Shown here: positions 1 through 11,830 of the stretch, piece after piece
Layout of the letters: every line of letters begins with the position of its first letter
How positions within the stretch are numbered: position 1 is the stretch's first letter
Assembly: GCA_050084985.1 (NCBI GenBank)
Contig: JBITNC010000001.1
Coordinates: 124,992,001 to 125,056,000 of the forward strand
Direction: 5' to 3'
Length of the DNA stretch: 64,000 nucleotides
Origin: Nageia nagi
Lineage: Eukaryota > Pinophyta
Made by a program: the position numbers and the translations under genes
The notes under the pieces: model-generated
Databases searched by the model: none
Told to the model about the DNA's origin: nothing
What the model saw: the letters and a program-made list of their open reading frames with translations, nothing else

Positions 1-4
1 CTCC

Positions 5-2753
5 GTGATTCAGATTACAAGGAAAGGATGCTCATTTGAGTTTACCTCACACTCTTGGTGTGTTAAGAAAGGACTTGCCACTTTGATGAAAGGATCAGTA
101 AAGAATGACCTTTATATTGTGGATCAAGTACCTTCAAAGATTTGTCTTGCTACAAATGTTTGTTCAAAAGGTAATCTTTGGCATCAACGATTAGGACACC
201 TTAACCACAAGAGTATTCAAGCCATGAAAACTCAAGAACTTGTGGAAGGTTTACCTAATATTTCACCCACAGTTGGTCTTTGTGAAAGGTGCATTCTAGG
301 AAAGATGCATAGGCAAAAGTTTGAAAAAGATAAGGCAACTCGGGCTTCTTGTCCTCTTCAACTTGTGCATTCAGATTTGATGGGTCCTTTTCAGACTAAG
401 TCACTAGGTGGAGCTTCTTATGTTCTGACCTTCATTGATGACTTCAGTAGGATGACATTTGGTTATCTACTTGAGCACAAGGATCAAACTTTTGACAGGT
501 TTCAAGACTTCAAGGCACTTGTTGAAAATCAAACTGATTTTAAGATCAAAATGCTGAGATCTGACAATGGGGGTGAATATAATAGCAATGAGTTTAACGA
601 CTTTTGTGTTAAACACGAGATTAAGCGACAATTCACAATCCCTTACACCCCTCAGCAAAATGGAGTTCCTGAAAGGAAGAATCGCACCATTATGGAAATG
701 GCAACATGCATGTTGGGTAACCTTCCTAGTTTCTTATGGGGCGAAGCTGTACACACTACTATTCACACCCTAAATAGGTGTCCTACTAAGGCAGTTGAAG
801 GTAAAACTCCATATGAAGCATGGACAGGAAAGAAACCTAACCTCTCACACTTTAGGGTCTTCGGTTGTGATGCATTTGCCTTCATTACCTCAGAGAAAAG
901 AAAGAAGCTAGATAAACGATCAGAAAAATGCATCTTTGTGGGGTATGATAATCAGCATAGAGGTTACAGGCTCTACTCTTCATCCCATAAAATAGTCTGT
1001 GTCTAGGGATGTTAAGTTCAATGAACTTTCTGAGGATACGACCTCTCATGCTAAAGTGTCTGATACAGATGATTCTTCGCCTGCACCTAACTGGTTGGAT
1101 GAGCATGTAGAGAAGTCACCACAAGAGCAAAATTCTCCAGCACAGAGAATTACAAGAAGTATGACCTTGAATAAATCCTTATTTGCCAAAATTGATAATA
1201 TGCATGAGCCATCAACCTTCAAAGAAGCTTCCAAGCAAGAGTGTTGGATGGAAGCTATGAAAGTTGAGTATGAGGCTCTCATGAAAAATGAAACTTGGGA
1301 TTTGGTTCCTTATCCCAATGAGAAAAATGTGATTGGTAATAAATGGATATACAAGGTCAAGTACAATTCTGATGGAAAAATTGAAAAATACAAGGCAAGA
1401 TTAGTGGCCAAAGGATTCGCTCAGAAATATGGTATTGATTATGAGGAAACCTTTGCTCCTGTAGCCAAGATGCCTACTGTCAGAATAATTCTTGCTCTTT
1501 CTGCAGCTCAAGGATGGAAAGCTTTTCAACTTGATGTCAAAAGTGCATTTCTCAATGGGGACTTGAATGTTGAAATCTACATGAATCAACCAGAAGGATT
1601 TATTCCAGAAGGAAAAGAGACTCTTGTGTGTAAGCTAAAGAAGTCTTTGTATGGACTTAAGCAAGCACCTAGAGCATGGTACAAGAAAATTTCAAGATTC
1701 TTTGCAGATATTGGTTTTTCCAAATGCTTCTCAGATTCAGATCTATATGTACTCAATCACGGAAAAGACGTGGTCATAATTCTCCTTTATGTGGATGATC
1801 TTCTCATAACAGGCAATAATATTGAAATCATCCAAGAGTGCATCTCCAAACTCAAGGCAACATTTGAAATGACTGATCTAGGTCTATTGCATTACTATCT
1901 TGGGATGCAAGTATACCAACACAAAGATTGTACTTATCTTAGTCAATCTAAGTATATATCAGACATCTTGTAAAAGTTTGGAATGGCAGAGTGTAAATAT
2001 GCTGCAATACCTGTTTCTCCTAGAATCGTTGTATCACTGAGCTCAGATTCTCAGTTGGCTGATGCTACAGCTTATAGACAATTGATTGGTAGTCTTCTGT
2101 ATCTGACTATCTCTCGTCCTGATATTGCCTTTGCAGTGAATCTAATGGCACGATTCATGCAAAAACCATATGTTGAACATCTCAATGCTGTTAAGCAAAT
2201 CTTGAGGTATGTCGCAGGGACCAAGGATCTTGCTCTTAAGTATTCCAACGTGCCCTCAATTGTTCTCTCAGGGTTCTCAGATTCTGATTATGAGGGAGAT
2301 AGAGATGATAGAAAATCAACCTCTGCATATGTGTTTAGCATTGGTTCAGGTGCTATCTCTTGGGCTTCCAAGAAGCAACCTACTGTGACTCTTTACACCA
2401 CCGAAGCCAAATATCGAGCCATGTCTGTTACCACCCAAGAAGCTCTTTGGCTAAGACATCTCCTGAACCAAATTGGGTATAAGTAAAATGTCCCCTCTCT
2501 TATTTCGTCAGATAATCAATCGGCTATCTCTTTGGCTAAGAATCCTGTGTTCCATCAGCGAACCAAACATGTAGAAATCCAAGCTCATTTTATCAGGGAG
2601 AAGGTTCTAGATGACATCATACACTTGCAGTATTGTCCATCTCCTGACAACTCCGCTGATTTGTTCACCAAGCCCCTTCCTGAAGCTCAGTTCTGCAAGC
2701 TAAGGGATTCTCTCGGGTTGGTGAAGTTGCCCTCAAGGGGGAGTGAAGTTTAA
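5..2753 (+). pseudogene. copia pol: pre-integrase, integrase, RT, RNase H (one frameshift, two stops)
   Basis: The pre-integrase zinc segment (WHQRLGHLN, then CERC) is followed by the integrase core with its three acidic residues in HSDLMGP, RSDNGGEY and PERKNR. An extra base near 1000 shifts the frame (residues SHKIV then SRDVKFNE). The RT keeps LLYVDDLLI (about 1786-1812) and the downstream LGLLHYYLGMQVY. An in-frame TAA at 1971-1973 sits where relatives read KKFGM. RNase H (1983-2753) has SGFSDSDYEGD, TTEAKY and DNQSAISLAKN, with a TAA at 2484-2486. The reading frame is otherwise almost intact, so the element is fairly young. The acidic TEAEY site reads TEAKY. The product would be the polyprotein that copies and integrates the element. 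Confidence 0.95.
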
Positions 2754-3572
2754 ACTTTTGTTAGTGATGACAACTTCACCTCTTAACCTCTTAGAGGCCC
2801 TTTTTTGATTGTACATTCTAGACCTCCATGGTAAGTTTGCTCTGCGTGACAAACTTGGTGTACAATTGTTGTTATAGAGTGTTGATTATTTTATACCTCA
2901 GTGGTAAGTTTGCTCTGCGTGACAAACTTGTACATTTTATACCTCCGTGGTGAGTTTGCTCTGCGTGAGAAACTTATTGTACAAATTTTGAGCATGTAAT
3001 TAATATACCTCCGTGGTAAGTTCGCTCTACGTGACGAACTTGTTGTACATTCTATACCTTCGTGGTGAGTTTGCTCTGCGTGAGAAACTCGTTGTACAAT
3101 TTTATGCTCTATTTTAAAATCAACACATGTCTATATACAACAAGTGACTATGAGTGATGGCTTGGCATCTCCGTGATGGCTTATAGTGCACCATTGATCA
3201 GTTATTTATAAGATGGCATTATTTAATTCTCTTATTTGAATATATGATGCATCTAACTGATTTTGTTCATGAGTTGCTTGTAGCATGCAGGATCTTCTTT
3301 AGAAATGCAGGTTACTCACCTTGTGAAAGCAAGCTCATGGAGACTCACATGTCAGCTTAAAGTTGATCGACTACTATGTACAGTGAAACCAATTATGGTT
3401 AATGATTGTATTGTAAACCATTTTTGTCAAATGGTAATGTAGTGAGTCTCATACTAGTTCTCAAAAAGATTCTCAAAATATGTAAAAGTTCTCATCTCCA
3501 CTTGTATCTCTATGGAGGAGAACTCTCTCTTACTCTCTCTCTTCTCTCTTCTACGCTCTATCCCAATATTGC
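2754..3572 (+). other. non-coding spacer between copia pol and its polypurine tract
   Basis: About 820 bases separate the pol stop from the polypurine tract used here. The spacer holds the hairpin array at 2821-3100, then plain AT-rich sequence and a CT-rich stretch (about 3518-3550). A second purine run, AAGGGGGAG followed by TG (2735-2745), overlaps the end of pol and looks like a normal copia polypurine tract. The LTR start could therefore be argued to be 2744, but the TATA box, the classic TGTTAGAAT start and the sharp right boundary favour 3585. Confidence 0.6.
2821..3100 (+). repeat. five tandem degenerate hairpin units in copia 3' spacer
   Basis: Five units of about 45-75 bp each begin ACCTCCGTGG-like and contain a short inverted repeat around a nearly fixed centre CTCTGCGTGA. 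Arms: AAGTTTG/CAAACTT (2833-2856 and 2906-2929), AGTTT/AAACT (2953-2974), AAGTTCG/CGAACTT (3018-3041), GAGTTT/AAACTC (3067-3090). Paired changes in the arms (T-A to C-G in unit 4, A-T to G-C in unit 5) keep the stem. Each unit is followed by a TTGTACA-like tail. Confidence 0.85.
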
Positions 3573-3584
3573 ATTAAGGGAGAG
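3573..3584 (+). other. polypurine tract (plus-strand primer site) of copia element
   Basis: ATTAAGGGAGAG lies immediately upstream of the LTR start TGTTAGAATTTG. This is the expected place and composition for the primer of plus-strand DNA synthesis. Confidence 0.75.
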
Positions 3585-4073
3585 TGTTAGAATTTGTAAT
3601 GAAATATTGTGAATATCTAAACTCCTTGTAAATTCAATTAATCACTTAAAGGTATGTAGATACCTTAAGTGATTAATAGAATTCTTTAATATGTAGAATT
3701 TGACTTTACCAAAGTGGGTAGTTGGTAGGTTGAAGTTTGGTGATAAATTTAATGTAACCCTAACCTTACCCTTGGGTTAAAGGAAGGTTAGGGAGGTGCT
3801 CTCAACCTATAAATAGAGGGCCTCTCCTCATGTAAACATATCTAAGTTTTGAGTAAGATTACTCTACTTGGTTGTGTAGGAGAGAGCTAGAGAATAGTTG
3901 TAAGAGAGACATAGATTTGAGAATAAGAGAACTAGTTGTGGATGTACTCCCAAGGAGGGAGGAACCACATTATATTGATGTGTTATCTTGAGTGATTGTG
4001 TTATCTTGTGTACACTTGAGTTTCCTAGTCTAAGGTCCTAAAGGATTTGTTTAGATCTAGTTCAAATCCTTCA
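3585..4073 (+). repeat. copia 3' LTR (489 bp)
   Basis: It starts TGTTAGAATTTGT and ends AAATCCTTCA. It holds a TATA box at 3808-3815 and, downstream, GATGTACTCCCAAGGAGGGA followed by a GTGTTATCTTG duplication. The minus-strand LTR at 7001-7535 shares the layout (CTTGTAAATTCA, a CCTTGGGTAAAAGG-like block, CCTATAAATA, GATGTACT-CC) but is strongly diverged, so the two belong to related copia families. Confidence 0.85.
3808..3815 (+). promoter_or_regulatory. TATA box of copia LTR
   Basis: TATAAATA followed by GAGGGCCTCTCC, in the U3 part of the LTR. The same arrangement occurs on the minus strand at 7275-7282 in the related LTR, which supports it as the element promoter. Confidence 0.7.
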
Positions 4074-4605
4074 ATTTCTTATCATCTCTATCTCCTCCAT
4101 AGTCAGAATATGAGAACCCTAAGAGAACAAATGATTGCAACTTGTAATATTTGAGAGTAAGATCCTTCATCTGTGCAACATACCTCAATATTTTCTTAAT
4201 AACACTGAGTTGCTCAACATATAGTTTTTGCATAAATTGTACATTTAAATTTACTACAAAGGTAATATTTGACTTGGAGATAGTCAAATATAGCAGAGAT
4301 TAGGATCACAACAGATTTGCACTCCTCCATTCCAAAATTTTGCAAGATGTGTAATATATACTTGGATTGACTAAGATAAGTACAATCCTTGTATTAGTAC
4401 ACTTGCATTCCAAGGTAGTAGAGCAAGAGATCAAGATCCATCATTTCAAACGTTATCTTAAGTTTGGATATGCACTATTAGATGATTTTATCATTATTTC
4501 CAATTATCATAAGATTATCCACATAAAGGAAAATCAAGATCACATCTTTTCCCTAATTGAGCACATATAGATTAGAGTTAGAGCAGCACTTGGAGAATTG
4601 GTCAA
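4074..4605 (-). pseudogene. copia RT to RNase H fragment, interrupted by the plus-strand copia insertion
   Basis: Read on the minus strand, 4605 to 4290 gives an RT C-terminal segment (a FLYVDNLMI-like catalytic box, LLYYLGMQVY, CTYLSQSKY, LQNFGMEECK) with several stops. From 4287 it continues with the RNase H entry segment (NVQFMQKLYVEQLS, VLLGFSYSDYGGDRDD). The reading ends exactly at the LTR boundary 4073/4074. It closely resembles the plus-strand pol at 1740-2330, so a copia element jumped into a relative in the opposite orientation. Confidence 0.9.
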
Positions 4606-6986
4606 ATTATTATCTTGATTAAGTTTCAAGTTATCCTCCTAAGTTATCAGGATAATCACTGAATGGACATGTGAACATCTGATATCGCACACATGCCTAT
4701 CCACCTATATGGAGTTATGTCCATACCAACAAAGGATTTAGGGGCCATTAATAAGTATGGACTTTTCACCCTTTGGATTGTTGAATTAAAGGCTCTAGTT
4801 TGCCTTGTTCTCACCTTGTGGCTACCCAAACAAGTCATGTTGTAGAATATACATGTGGATGTATACATTTTAGGGGTACACTTTCAATATTTGCAATTTT
4901 ACAAAGATAAATCAAAGGTGCATAACATAAAGTAAAGTGTGTAAAATAAATGATACATCATCCAAGAATAATTAAAACCTAAGATTCCAATGTGTTTTGT
5001 TACAAACCCCAAGAAGATATCTTTTGCATAACATAAGTTTTATAATTTTGCACAAGTTCACTCAAAATTTTGCATAAGTTTACTATTTTTAAGTAAAAAA
5101 AAATCAAGTAAAGCCCCCCCTTTTTCTTTAAAAAAAAAATTAAAAATTTAGCAAAAAATGTTCCCTTTCAACATAGCATTGCAATTTAATCTTAGGAAAA
5201 GAAATTAACTTTTAACACTAAGGAAAAAATTGCCATATTTTCATTATAGCAAAAAGATGAATCATTCCCTTTGCAATTTGACCTTTAAAAAAAACATTAA
5301 AGAAAAAAAAAAAACTCCTGATACATGCATCTCCCTTGCAATTTTACCTTAGGATTAAAAGCTTTTACTTTTCTAAGGATAAAATTCAAAAAACAAATTA
5401 CCTTACACTTAAAGATTTTTTTTTCAAAGTGAACATAACTCTACATTTAATGTTTTTAGGCATTATGCGAAAAAATAACCTTAATTTTTAAGTAAAAATG
5501 CATTAAAAAATATTCCCCCCCTTTTTACTTTAAGAAAATGTTTTTCAAAAAATTATTCCTCATTAAAAAAATTAAGTCCTCCAAAATTAAAAATGTATCC
5601 TCATAAGTCTCCCTATGCTCATTAATTGTGAGCCTATACCCCCTTTTTTAAAGTTAACTTGTTGAACAAGGGAAAATGATGAGACACATTAAATTCAACA
5701 CTTGCCAAAGAAAGAAAGAATTCCTCTAAGACTCATATTTATGAAGAAGGTACCTACTAAGACTTAACTTGCAAGAAAGAAATGGTATTAATTATTATGG
5801 AGAATCCAAAATAAAACATATTGAAGGGGAGGTTACGAGTGGGAAAAGTGAGAGCAGGGTGTAAGCTACCACGTGCCACCCTAGCAGGGGCCACAAGCTG
5901 TAAGCCATCATGTGGTCAGGGAGGTGGGGGATGAGGGGACAGGACCATGTGGCCTAGTCGACTGTGTGCCCTCCCCCTTTACTTATATAAAAGATATATT
6001 GTATTTTTTTTAGTTTTATTTTTAATATGTTTAGAAAAAAATTAAAATATGTATTATTTCAAACAAAAAAGAATAAAAATGGGTGATAAGCTCAATGTCA
6101 AGGGGAAAAATGGTGAGGTCAAGTTGGGGAGGCACTGTTGCATAGCTAGAAAGGCTATTTGTGGCGTGATAACAAGCCGATGAGGGGGGATCAATATGTC
6201 CAAAGGGTGGGAGTGATGGATAAGTGTCACAGAGGGTAGAATAGATCATGGCAAAACATACTAGTGGCATGGCCTCACTAAGGGAGAGTGAAGCAAGGCT
6301 CGCTTAGTGCCACGGGTGGCCAACCCTAATGGTAGGTGCAACTATCAAAGGGGGGTTGTAGGGTGGAGAAGCCCTTTTTCATTTCACTACCTAAAAAGTA
6401 AAACTTTGCCTAGTTTTTTTGTTACATTGAAAATAAATGTAAATATTATTATTTTGAATGTTTTTTATTTAAAAACAAAACTTATATATATTTCTAATAT
6501 GCTCCTTGTTTATATATTTCAATAAATATTTTCAAAAGAAAGAGCCCCCTAATTCAAAAAAATATATATTTTGAAATAAAGAACCCTTCCAATTAAAAAA
6601 AAAATTATTATTATCTCTTTTTTTTAAGGAAACAAAAAAAAGCAAAGTAAAAAAATTGCAATTTTTTAAAACTTTGCAAAAAAATGCTTTCATATATATT
6701 ATTTCTCTTGACATATATAATTTTAATACCCAAAAATAATTGTAATTACTAACATAAAATTTGTTGATAGAAAACATATAGCAACAATATATTATGTTTA
6801 TTGAAACAATTTTGCTAAGGAATTGAACTAACATAGTCATAAAAAAAATGTTACTATCATAGTAAAAAAAGATTGAAAAAGAAGGATAGGAGATTATACC
6901 CTCATAAACCTCTTTACCTCACCAAATAATATGGAAGGAGTGGGATGATCCTTCAAAGCAATGTTGAGGAGGAGCCTTCTCACCAA
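4606..6986. other. degenerate AT-rich sequence, presumed decayed interior of minus-strand copia element
   Basis: I see no recognisable coding segment. 5090-5650 is rich in A and T runs; 5820-6370 is more G-rich. It lies between a minus-strand primer-binding site (6987-6998) and a minus-strand RT fragment, where gag and the start of pol would be, but I could not match either. It may contain unrelated insertions. Confidence 0.4.
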
Positions 6987-6998
6987 GCTATAATACCA
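6987..6998 (-). other. primer-binding site, initiator Met tRNA type
   Basis: On the minus strand TGGTATTATAGC starts two bases after the LTR end. It differs at two or three positions from the usual plant primer site TGGTATCAGAGC. It fixes the LTR at 7001-7535 as a 5' LTR of a minus-strand element. Confidence 0.75.
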
Positions 6999-7000
6999 AA

Positions 7001-7535
7001 TGTAAGAATTAAGACTAAAGATTTAATACCAATATGCCAAAGATTGTATAAAAGCTCTCTCAAACATCAATACTCAAAGCATGAACAATCTCACAAATTA
7101 ACACAAGAAATAAGTAGTTCCTCCAACCATGGAAGTACATCAATAACTAAGATCTTTCTCATTCACAAAGACAACTCTCTTACAATACTTATTTCTTCCT
7201 CTCCTAACACTAATCCTAGAGCATAACATTTCTTGAAATCTTTTTTGGTGTGTGCTCTCAAAGAGAGGGCCTTATATTTATAGGCCAAATTCCTCCCTTA
7301 GATCACCATTTTAACCACTATACAATGACATGACATGCTTCACCCTTTTACCCAAGGGCATGCTCATGATGAGGAGTGTAGGACAAGTTACATTATCATA
7401 TTCACATAAATACTTAAGGTATCTAGGGATACTTTTAAGTATTGATGAATTTACAAGAAGAACCTTACAAAACCTTACAATAATGCATTATACATTGCAA
7501 CACATATAGCATATTTTGGAGAACCTTTCCCAACA
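7001..7535 (-). repeat. copia 5' LTR, minus strand (535 bp)
   Basis: On the minus strand it begins TGTTGGGAAAGG and ends AATTCTTACA, followed by the primer-binding site. A TATAAATA box is at 7275-7282. Its outer edge at 7536 abuts a copia protease reading frame, so the element inserted into another copia copy. Confidence 0.85.
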
Positions 7536-7980
7536 ATAACATACTCTCAATCACTTGTACTTCAAGGATTGTATCATTTCTATACTAATAAAAAATTTCA
7601 AACTTAGCCTTATCAAAATACATGTGATTTTTGCACCTAGAGTCAACAATCCAATCATTTAAGAAAGTGTGAGACCTGGAGTTAAGACCAAAAATAAAAG
7701 TATATTTATTATTCTTTTTTTTCTTTTCAAGTTGTTTATTTTTTCAATTCCTTTGCCATGTTGTTCTTTATTTTGCTTGTAGTCAATTTGATTCTTTATG
7801 ACCATATATGCCATAGAATTACAATTGCCATCAAATTTGGATTTGGATTTGGCTTTACTTGACTTGTCATGGCTATTCTACTATTTATTTTTACCTTTAT
7901 TAAAATCCTTTTTTGAACATGGCCACTTTGTTCTTTCTTTAAGATTGATAATTTGTTTGATCAATAGATGTTGCTATCTT
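7536..7980 (-). pseudogene. copia gag C-terminus and protease fragment
   Basis: On the minus strand, about 7960 to 7740 gives a Lys-rich gag tail ([30 protein letters not shown]). About 7660 to 7540 gives the protease start with DWIVDSRCKNHMYFD, the counterpart of copia WLIDSGCSYHM. Gly of the D-S-G triad reads Arg. Stops are present. The fragment ends abruptly near 7980, where a plus-strand gypsy RT begins. Confidence 0.75.
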
Positions 7981-10330
7981 TTCAAAGATAGATTTAAGGT
8001 CAAGATACCACCGATTGAGAATTCTAGGATAAGATACTCAAAAATTGCTTTCAAAACTAGGTATGGGCACTATGAGTTTGTGGTATTACCTTTTGGGTTA
8101 ACTAATGCCTCTGCAACTTTCATGACTTTGATGAATAATGAGTATCGAGAATACCTTGATAAGTTTATGTTGGTATTTTTTGATGAAATCCTCATATATT
8201 CACAAACTAAGGAGTAGCATAACCATCATCTAAGATTGGCTATAGAAATATTGAGAAGAAATCAATTATATGGAAAATTATAAAAATATGAATTTTATGT
8301 CTCACAAATTTAGTAACTAGGTCATATCATCTCTACAAATGGAATCTAGTTGATCGAAAGAAAGTGGAAGCAATAGTGAGTTGGCCTGCACCAAAAAATA
8401 TGATTGAGGTAAGAAGTTTTATGGGATTAACTGGATATTATCAAATATTTGTTAAGTATATTTTAAAATAACCAATCCCATACTAGCTTTTGAAAAAGAA
8501 TAAGGTGTTCAAATGGATAGAAAATTGTGAGAAAGCTTTTGCGACCTTGAAAGAAATGCTTACCACAGCACCATTTTCATTATCCGTGATCCACATGGTG
8601 ATTTTGCAATATGTATAGATGCTTTACTAGAAGGTTTGGGTGGTGTGTTATCACATAATGAAAAACCAATAGCATTTGAATCCAAGAAATTGAGAAATCA
8701 TGAGTGAATTATGCAATTCATAATATTGAGTTGGCAACCGTAGTTCGTGCACTTAAGATGTGGAGACACTATCTTCTGGAAAGACCTTCAAACTTGAAAT
8801 AGATCATCAAAGTTTGAATTATTTGTTCACTCATCATATCTAAATGCCAAGTAAAGGTTATGGATGGAGTTCTTAGCCAATATGACTTTGGCATTGAATA
8901 CATTAAAGAAAAGGAGAATCAGGTAGCAGATGCCCTAAGTCGTAGATGACATGTTAATGCTATGATAAGAAGTTAGTTTGATTTATTTGATCAAGTGAAA
9001 GTTTGTAGAAAGAGGACCCATATTGTAAATCTAATCGAGAGAAATTATAGGGAAGGGTATCCCATCATCTCAAGATTTTGTTGAAAAAGATGGAGTCCTT
9101 TACTCTAAGTATAGATTAGCCATTCTAGAAAAGGGTAATTTGAGAAATTTAATCATGCAAGAAGCCCATCATCCCCATATGAGCACATATAAGAGGTATG
9201 AAAATAGATATAGTAGAATTTATATCTAGATGTCTTGATTATTAGAAGGTAAAGGTAGAACATCATCATCCAGGTGGATATCTATATCCACATGATGTCC
9301 TACATAGAAATGGAAAGTGATTTCGATGGACTTTATTATTAGTTTGTTGAAGACCAAGTTCCATCATGATTAGTTCTAGAATGGTTGATAGATTTTACCA
9401 AGGTAGCACATTTTATGACTGGCAATACCACTAATGATGATCCCACTGTGGTAAATAAGTTTGCCCATCAAATTTTTAATTAGCTTGAATTTTTAGAGGT
9501 GGTCATCTTAGATAGGGATTCAAAGTTCACCTCCATATTTTAGAAATCATTGCATAAGGCATTAGGAATAAAATTGAACATAAGTTCAACATATCATCCA
9601 AAAATAGATGAACAAATTAAGCTGTGAATAGAGTTCTTGAGGATATGCTCATAATGTACTAGCATGGAACAAAAGACTAAATGGGAGGAATACCTTTATT
9701 TAGGCAAATTTACCTATAATAATGATACCATTCATTTTGGGAATGGTCCCCTTTGAAGCTCTTTACGGAAGGAGATGCAAAAATCCTTTATCTTAGAATA
9801 ATTGAGAGGATTGAGTGATGATCAAGCCTAAAGTATTAAAGCAAATGGAGGAGCAACTTAAGTCCATTCAATGAAAGCTCAAGGAAGTTATCGATTGATA
9901 AAAGAGTTATGTTGATATTAAGAGAAATTCTTGTGAATTTTCTATGAAGATAAAGTATTCCTACAAGTTCAACCTATTAAGAGTGCATAAGTTACAAATG
10001 GATCTCCAAATTGTTGTTCTTGAATGTGAAAAAATCTATGCCTACAAACTTTCCTTGCCATCAAGTTCATTAAAAAAGCATGATTTTTTCATGTCTCATT
10101 GTTAAGAAAATATGTTGCTAATCCTTATCATGTGCTATATTTTTTGACTTATAGATGTTGAATGCTCAAGTTGTTAAAGTTCTCCCTATTAAAATCTTAG
10201 CTTTTATGACTAAGAAATTAATAAGTCGAGAGATTAATGAATGTTTAGTCTAATGGGAGAAGTATTATGAATTATCTTCCATTGGGAAGATGAATCTACC
10301 ATGAGAAAATAATTTCTTTATTTGTTTGAG
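7981..10330 (+). pseudogene. Ty3/gypsy (chromovirus-like) pol remnant: RT, RNase H, integrase, C-terminal region
   Basis: RT begins mid-domain near 7985 and reads [31 protein letters not shown] and [10 protein letters not shown] (about 8169-8200). The second catalytic Asp of the usual F-x-D-D is Glu. Connection and RNase H follow: VSWPAPKNMIEVRSFMGLTG, FKWIENCEKAF and GGVLSHNEKPIAFESKKL near 8640. Integrase pieces include VDRFTKVAHFMT, VVILDRDSKFTS and MVPFEALYGRRC (about 9750-9780). Near 9970-10290 are C-terminal pieces resembling chromovirus FHVSMLRKYV and ending QWEKYYELSS. Stops and frameshifts occur throughout. The 5' half of the element is missing. Confidence 0.9.
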
Positions 10331-10396
10331 TGATTATGTGAAACATTATTAAACTTTATGGTTTGTATTTAATAACATAGGGGATTATGTTCCTTT

Positions 10397-10410
10397 TAAA
10401 GAGGGTAGTA
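10397..10410 (+). other. polypurine tract of gypsy element
   Basis: AAAGAGGGTAGTA precedes TGTAACAACTCGCCC, the usual junction between a chromovirus internal region and its 3' LTR. Confidence 0.65.
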
Positions 10411-11830
10411 TGTAACAACTCGCCCAATTTGCACCAATTAAGGCTTGAATGCTTTCAAGAATTTGAATGTGATTAATTCTATTTGTATTATGAGATGATT
10501 AATTATGAATGGTTATATACATCATTTGTGTCAATTAGATGTTGGATTCAAACTTTTGTGGCACAGTTATAGGTTGATTCAAGGTGGGATTCAAATTGAA
10601 CATCCAAGGGACCAGGGATGAGTTGGTTATGGGAATTGATTGGCAAAAGTGAGGAAATGATTAGAGTTTATTTGCTGACAACCATAAGATATTTGTAGAA
10701 CATATAGATGCATACCATAATTATTGTGCATAATATTTGATTTTAATGTTGTATGTGTGTGTTCACTAATAAATTTACCTTGCAAGATGAAGTGGTCGCC
10801 ACAAGTAAATGTTAGTGTTAAAAAATATCAAATGCATTTTGGAATATGTTTAGGAAATTAATTAACTACTTTCGAATGAGCCAAGGAATATTCCAATTAT
10901 TTTAATTTGAAATTTCACCAAGGCTTTTAATAGATTTAGGTGAAAAAAAAAATTTAAGGTTAAAAGGATTAGTTGTCATTTTTTTTTATGGTTACAAGGT
11001 TATTTTGGGATTTTGTGAAAATAATGGAGAAGGTATCCCCACACAATTTGTTTCCTTGTGTTAGGTGTATAAAATAATTGAAAATATTTTGTAACCTAAT
11101 ACAAAGTGACCAAATTATTTTGTATGATATAATACTTGCAAAAAAAATTTATTTGAGACCTACCACAAAAAAATAAAAGGCTTACACCTTCCAAACAAAA
11201 ATATACAAGTTGGATGAATAGTCACATTCTTGAATATATTATACCCAACTTTGAATATAAATATCTAGGTGGGTGACCATTGGAAAATACTTCTTCTCTT
11301 GTCCCAAGCTTGGTCTAATAGGACATGAAGGAAAAGAATATTCCCCTCTTAATTCCAAGTGCTCTTCCTAGCATTTTAGATATTAGTGCTAAGATGCTTA
11401 GGTAAGTTTGAATTTCATTTGATATTTTTTTTTTTTGAAGGAGGATATGCTTATTTAATTGCTTGTTATAATACTAAATGGAATTGTTTGTAATACCATG
11501 GAAAGTGTAGTAGGATATGCTTATTTAATTGCTTGTTATAATACTAAATAGAATTGTTTGTAATAACATGGAAAGTGTAGTATTTGTAATTATTTATTTT
11601 GAATGGTAGTCATGGGTGTAAAATTCGAGATGGTACTCTACCATGTGTTTAGATGTTTGAGGTAAATGTTGGGATTTATGTGGAATTTATTTATTACTTG
11701 GGAGTATATGGTATATTTTTCCCATAATGGATGATAGAGTCTAGAACAAAACGGAGTCATTTATTAAAAAGCTAAATTGTTGAAGGTATAGTCACGAGTG
11801 AAAACATGACATGTCCTTTTTGGAATAATG
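10411..11830 (+). repeat. 3' LTR of gypsy element, left portion, interrupted at 11,830
   Basis: It starts TGTAACAACTCGCCCAATTT directly after the polypurine tract. At 11,830 it is broken by the insertion of the minus-strand gypsy element and resumes at 17,965. The end of the LTR on the far side is not clear. No coding sequence seen. Confidence 0.65.
11442..11581 (+). repeat. 70-bp tandem duplication
   Basis: Two 70-bp copies (11442-11511 and 11512-11581) begin AGGATATGCTTATTTAATTG and differ at two positions. The duplication lies inside the gypsy 3' LTR. Confidence 0.95.

Larger units (their letters stand above)
1..4073 (+). mobile_element. Ty1/copia LTR retrotransposon, 5' part cut off by window start
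   Basis: The element runs from inside the GAG-pre-integrase domain through integrase, reverse transcriptase and RNase H, a non-coding spacer with a hairpin array, a polypurine tract and a 3' LTR that ends in CA at 4073. Domain order (integrase before RT) is that of Ty1/copia. It ends exactly where a minus-strand copia RNase H reading frame resumes at 4074, so it is nested inside a related element. The expected 5-bp target duplication on the right would be ATTTC (4074-4078), but the left copy is outside the window. The pol carries a frameshift and two stops, so it is not autonomous. Confidence 0.93.

Noticed and set aside
2735-2745. AAGGGGGAG followed by TG as the copia LTR start
   Set aside because: It looks like a polypurine tract but lies at the pol stop codon. 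The stronger LTR signals (TGTTAGAAT start, TATA box, clean CA end) place the LTR at 3585-4073. The question is left open in the feature note.
7798-7980. N-terminal part of a 139-codon plus-strand ORF leading into the gypsy RT
   Set aside because: The first 60 codons are the antisense of a copia gag fragment. Only the part after about 7985 is RT homologous.
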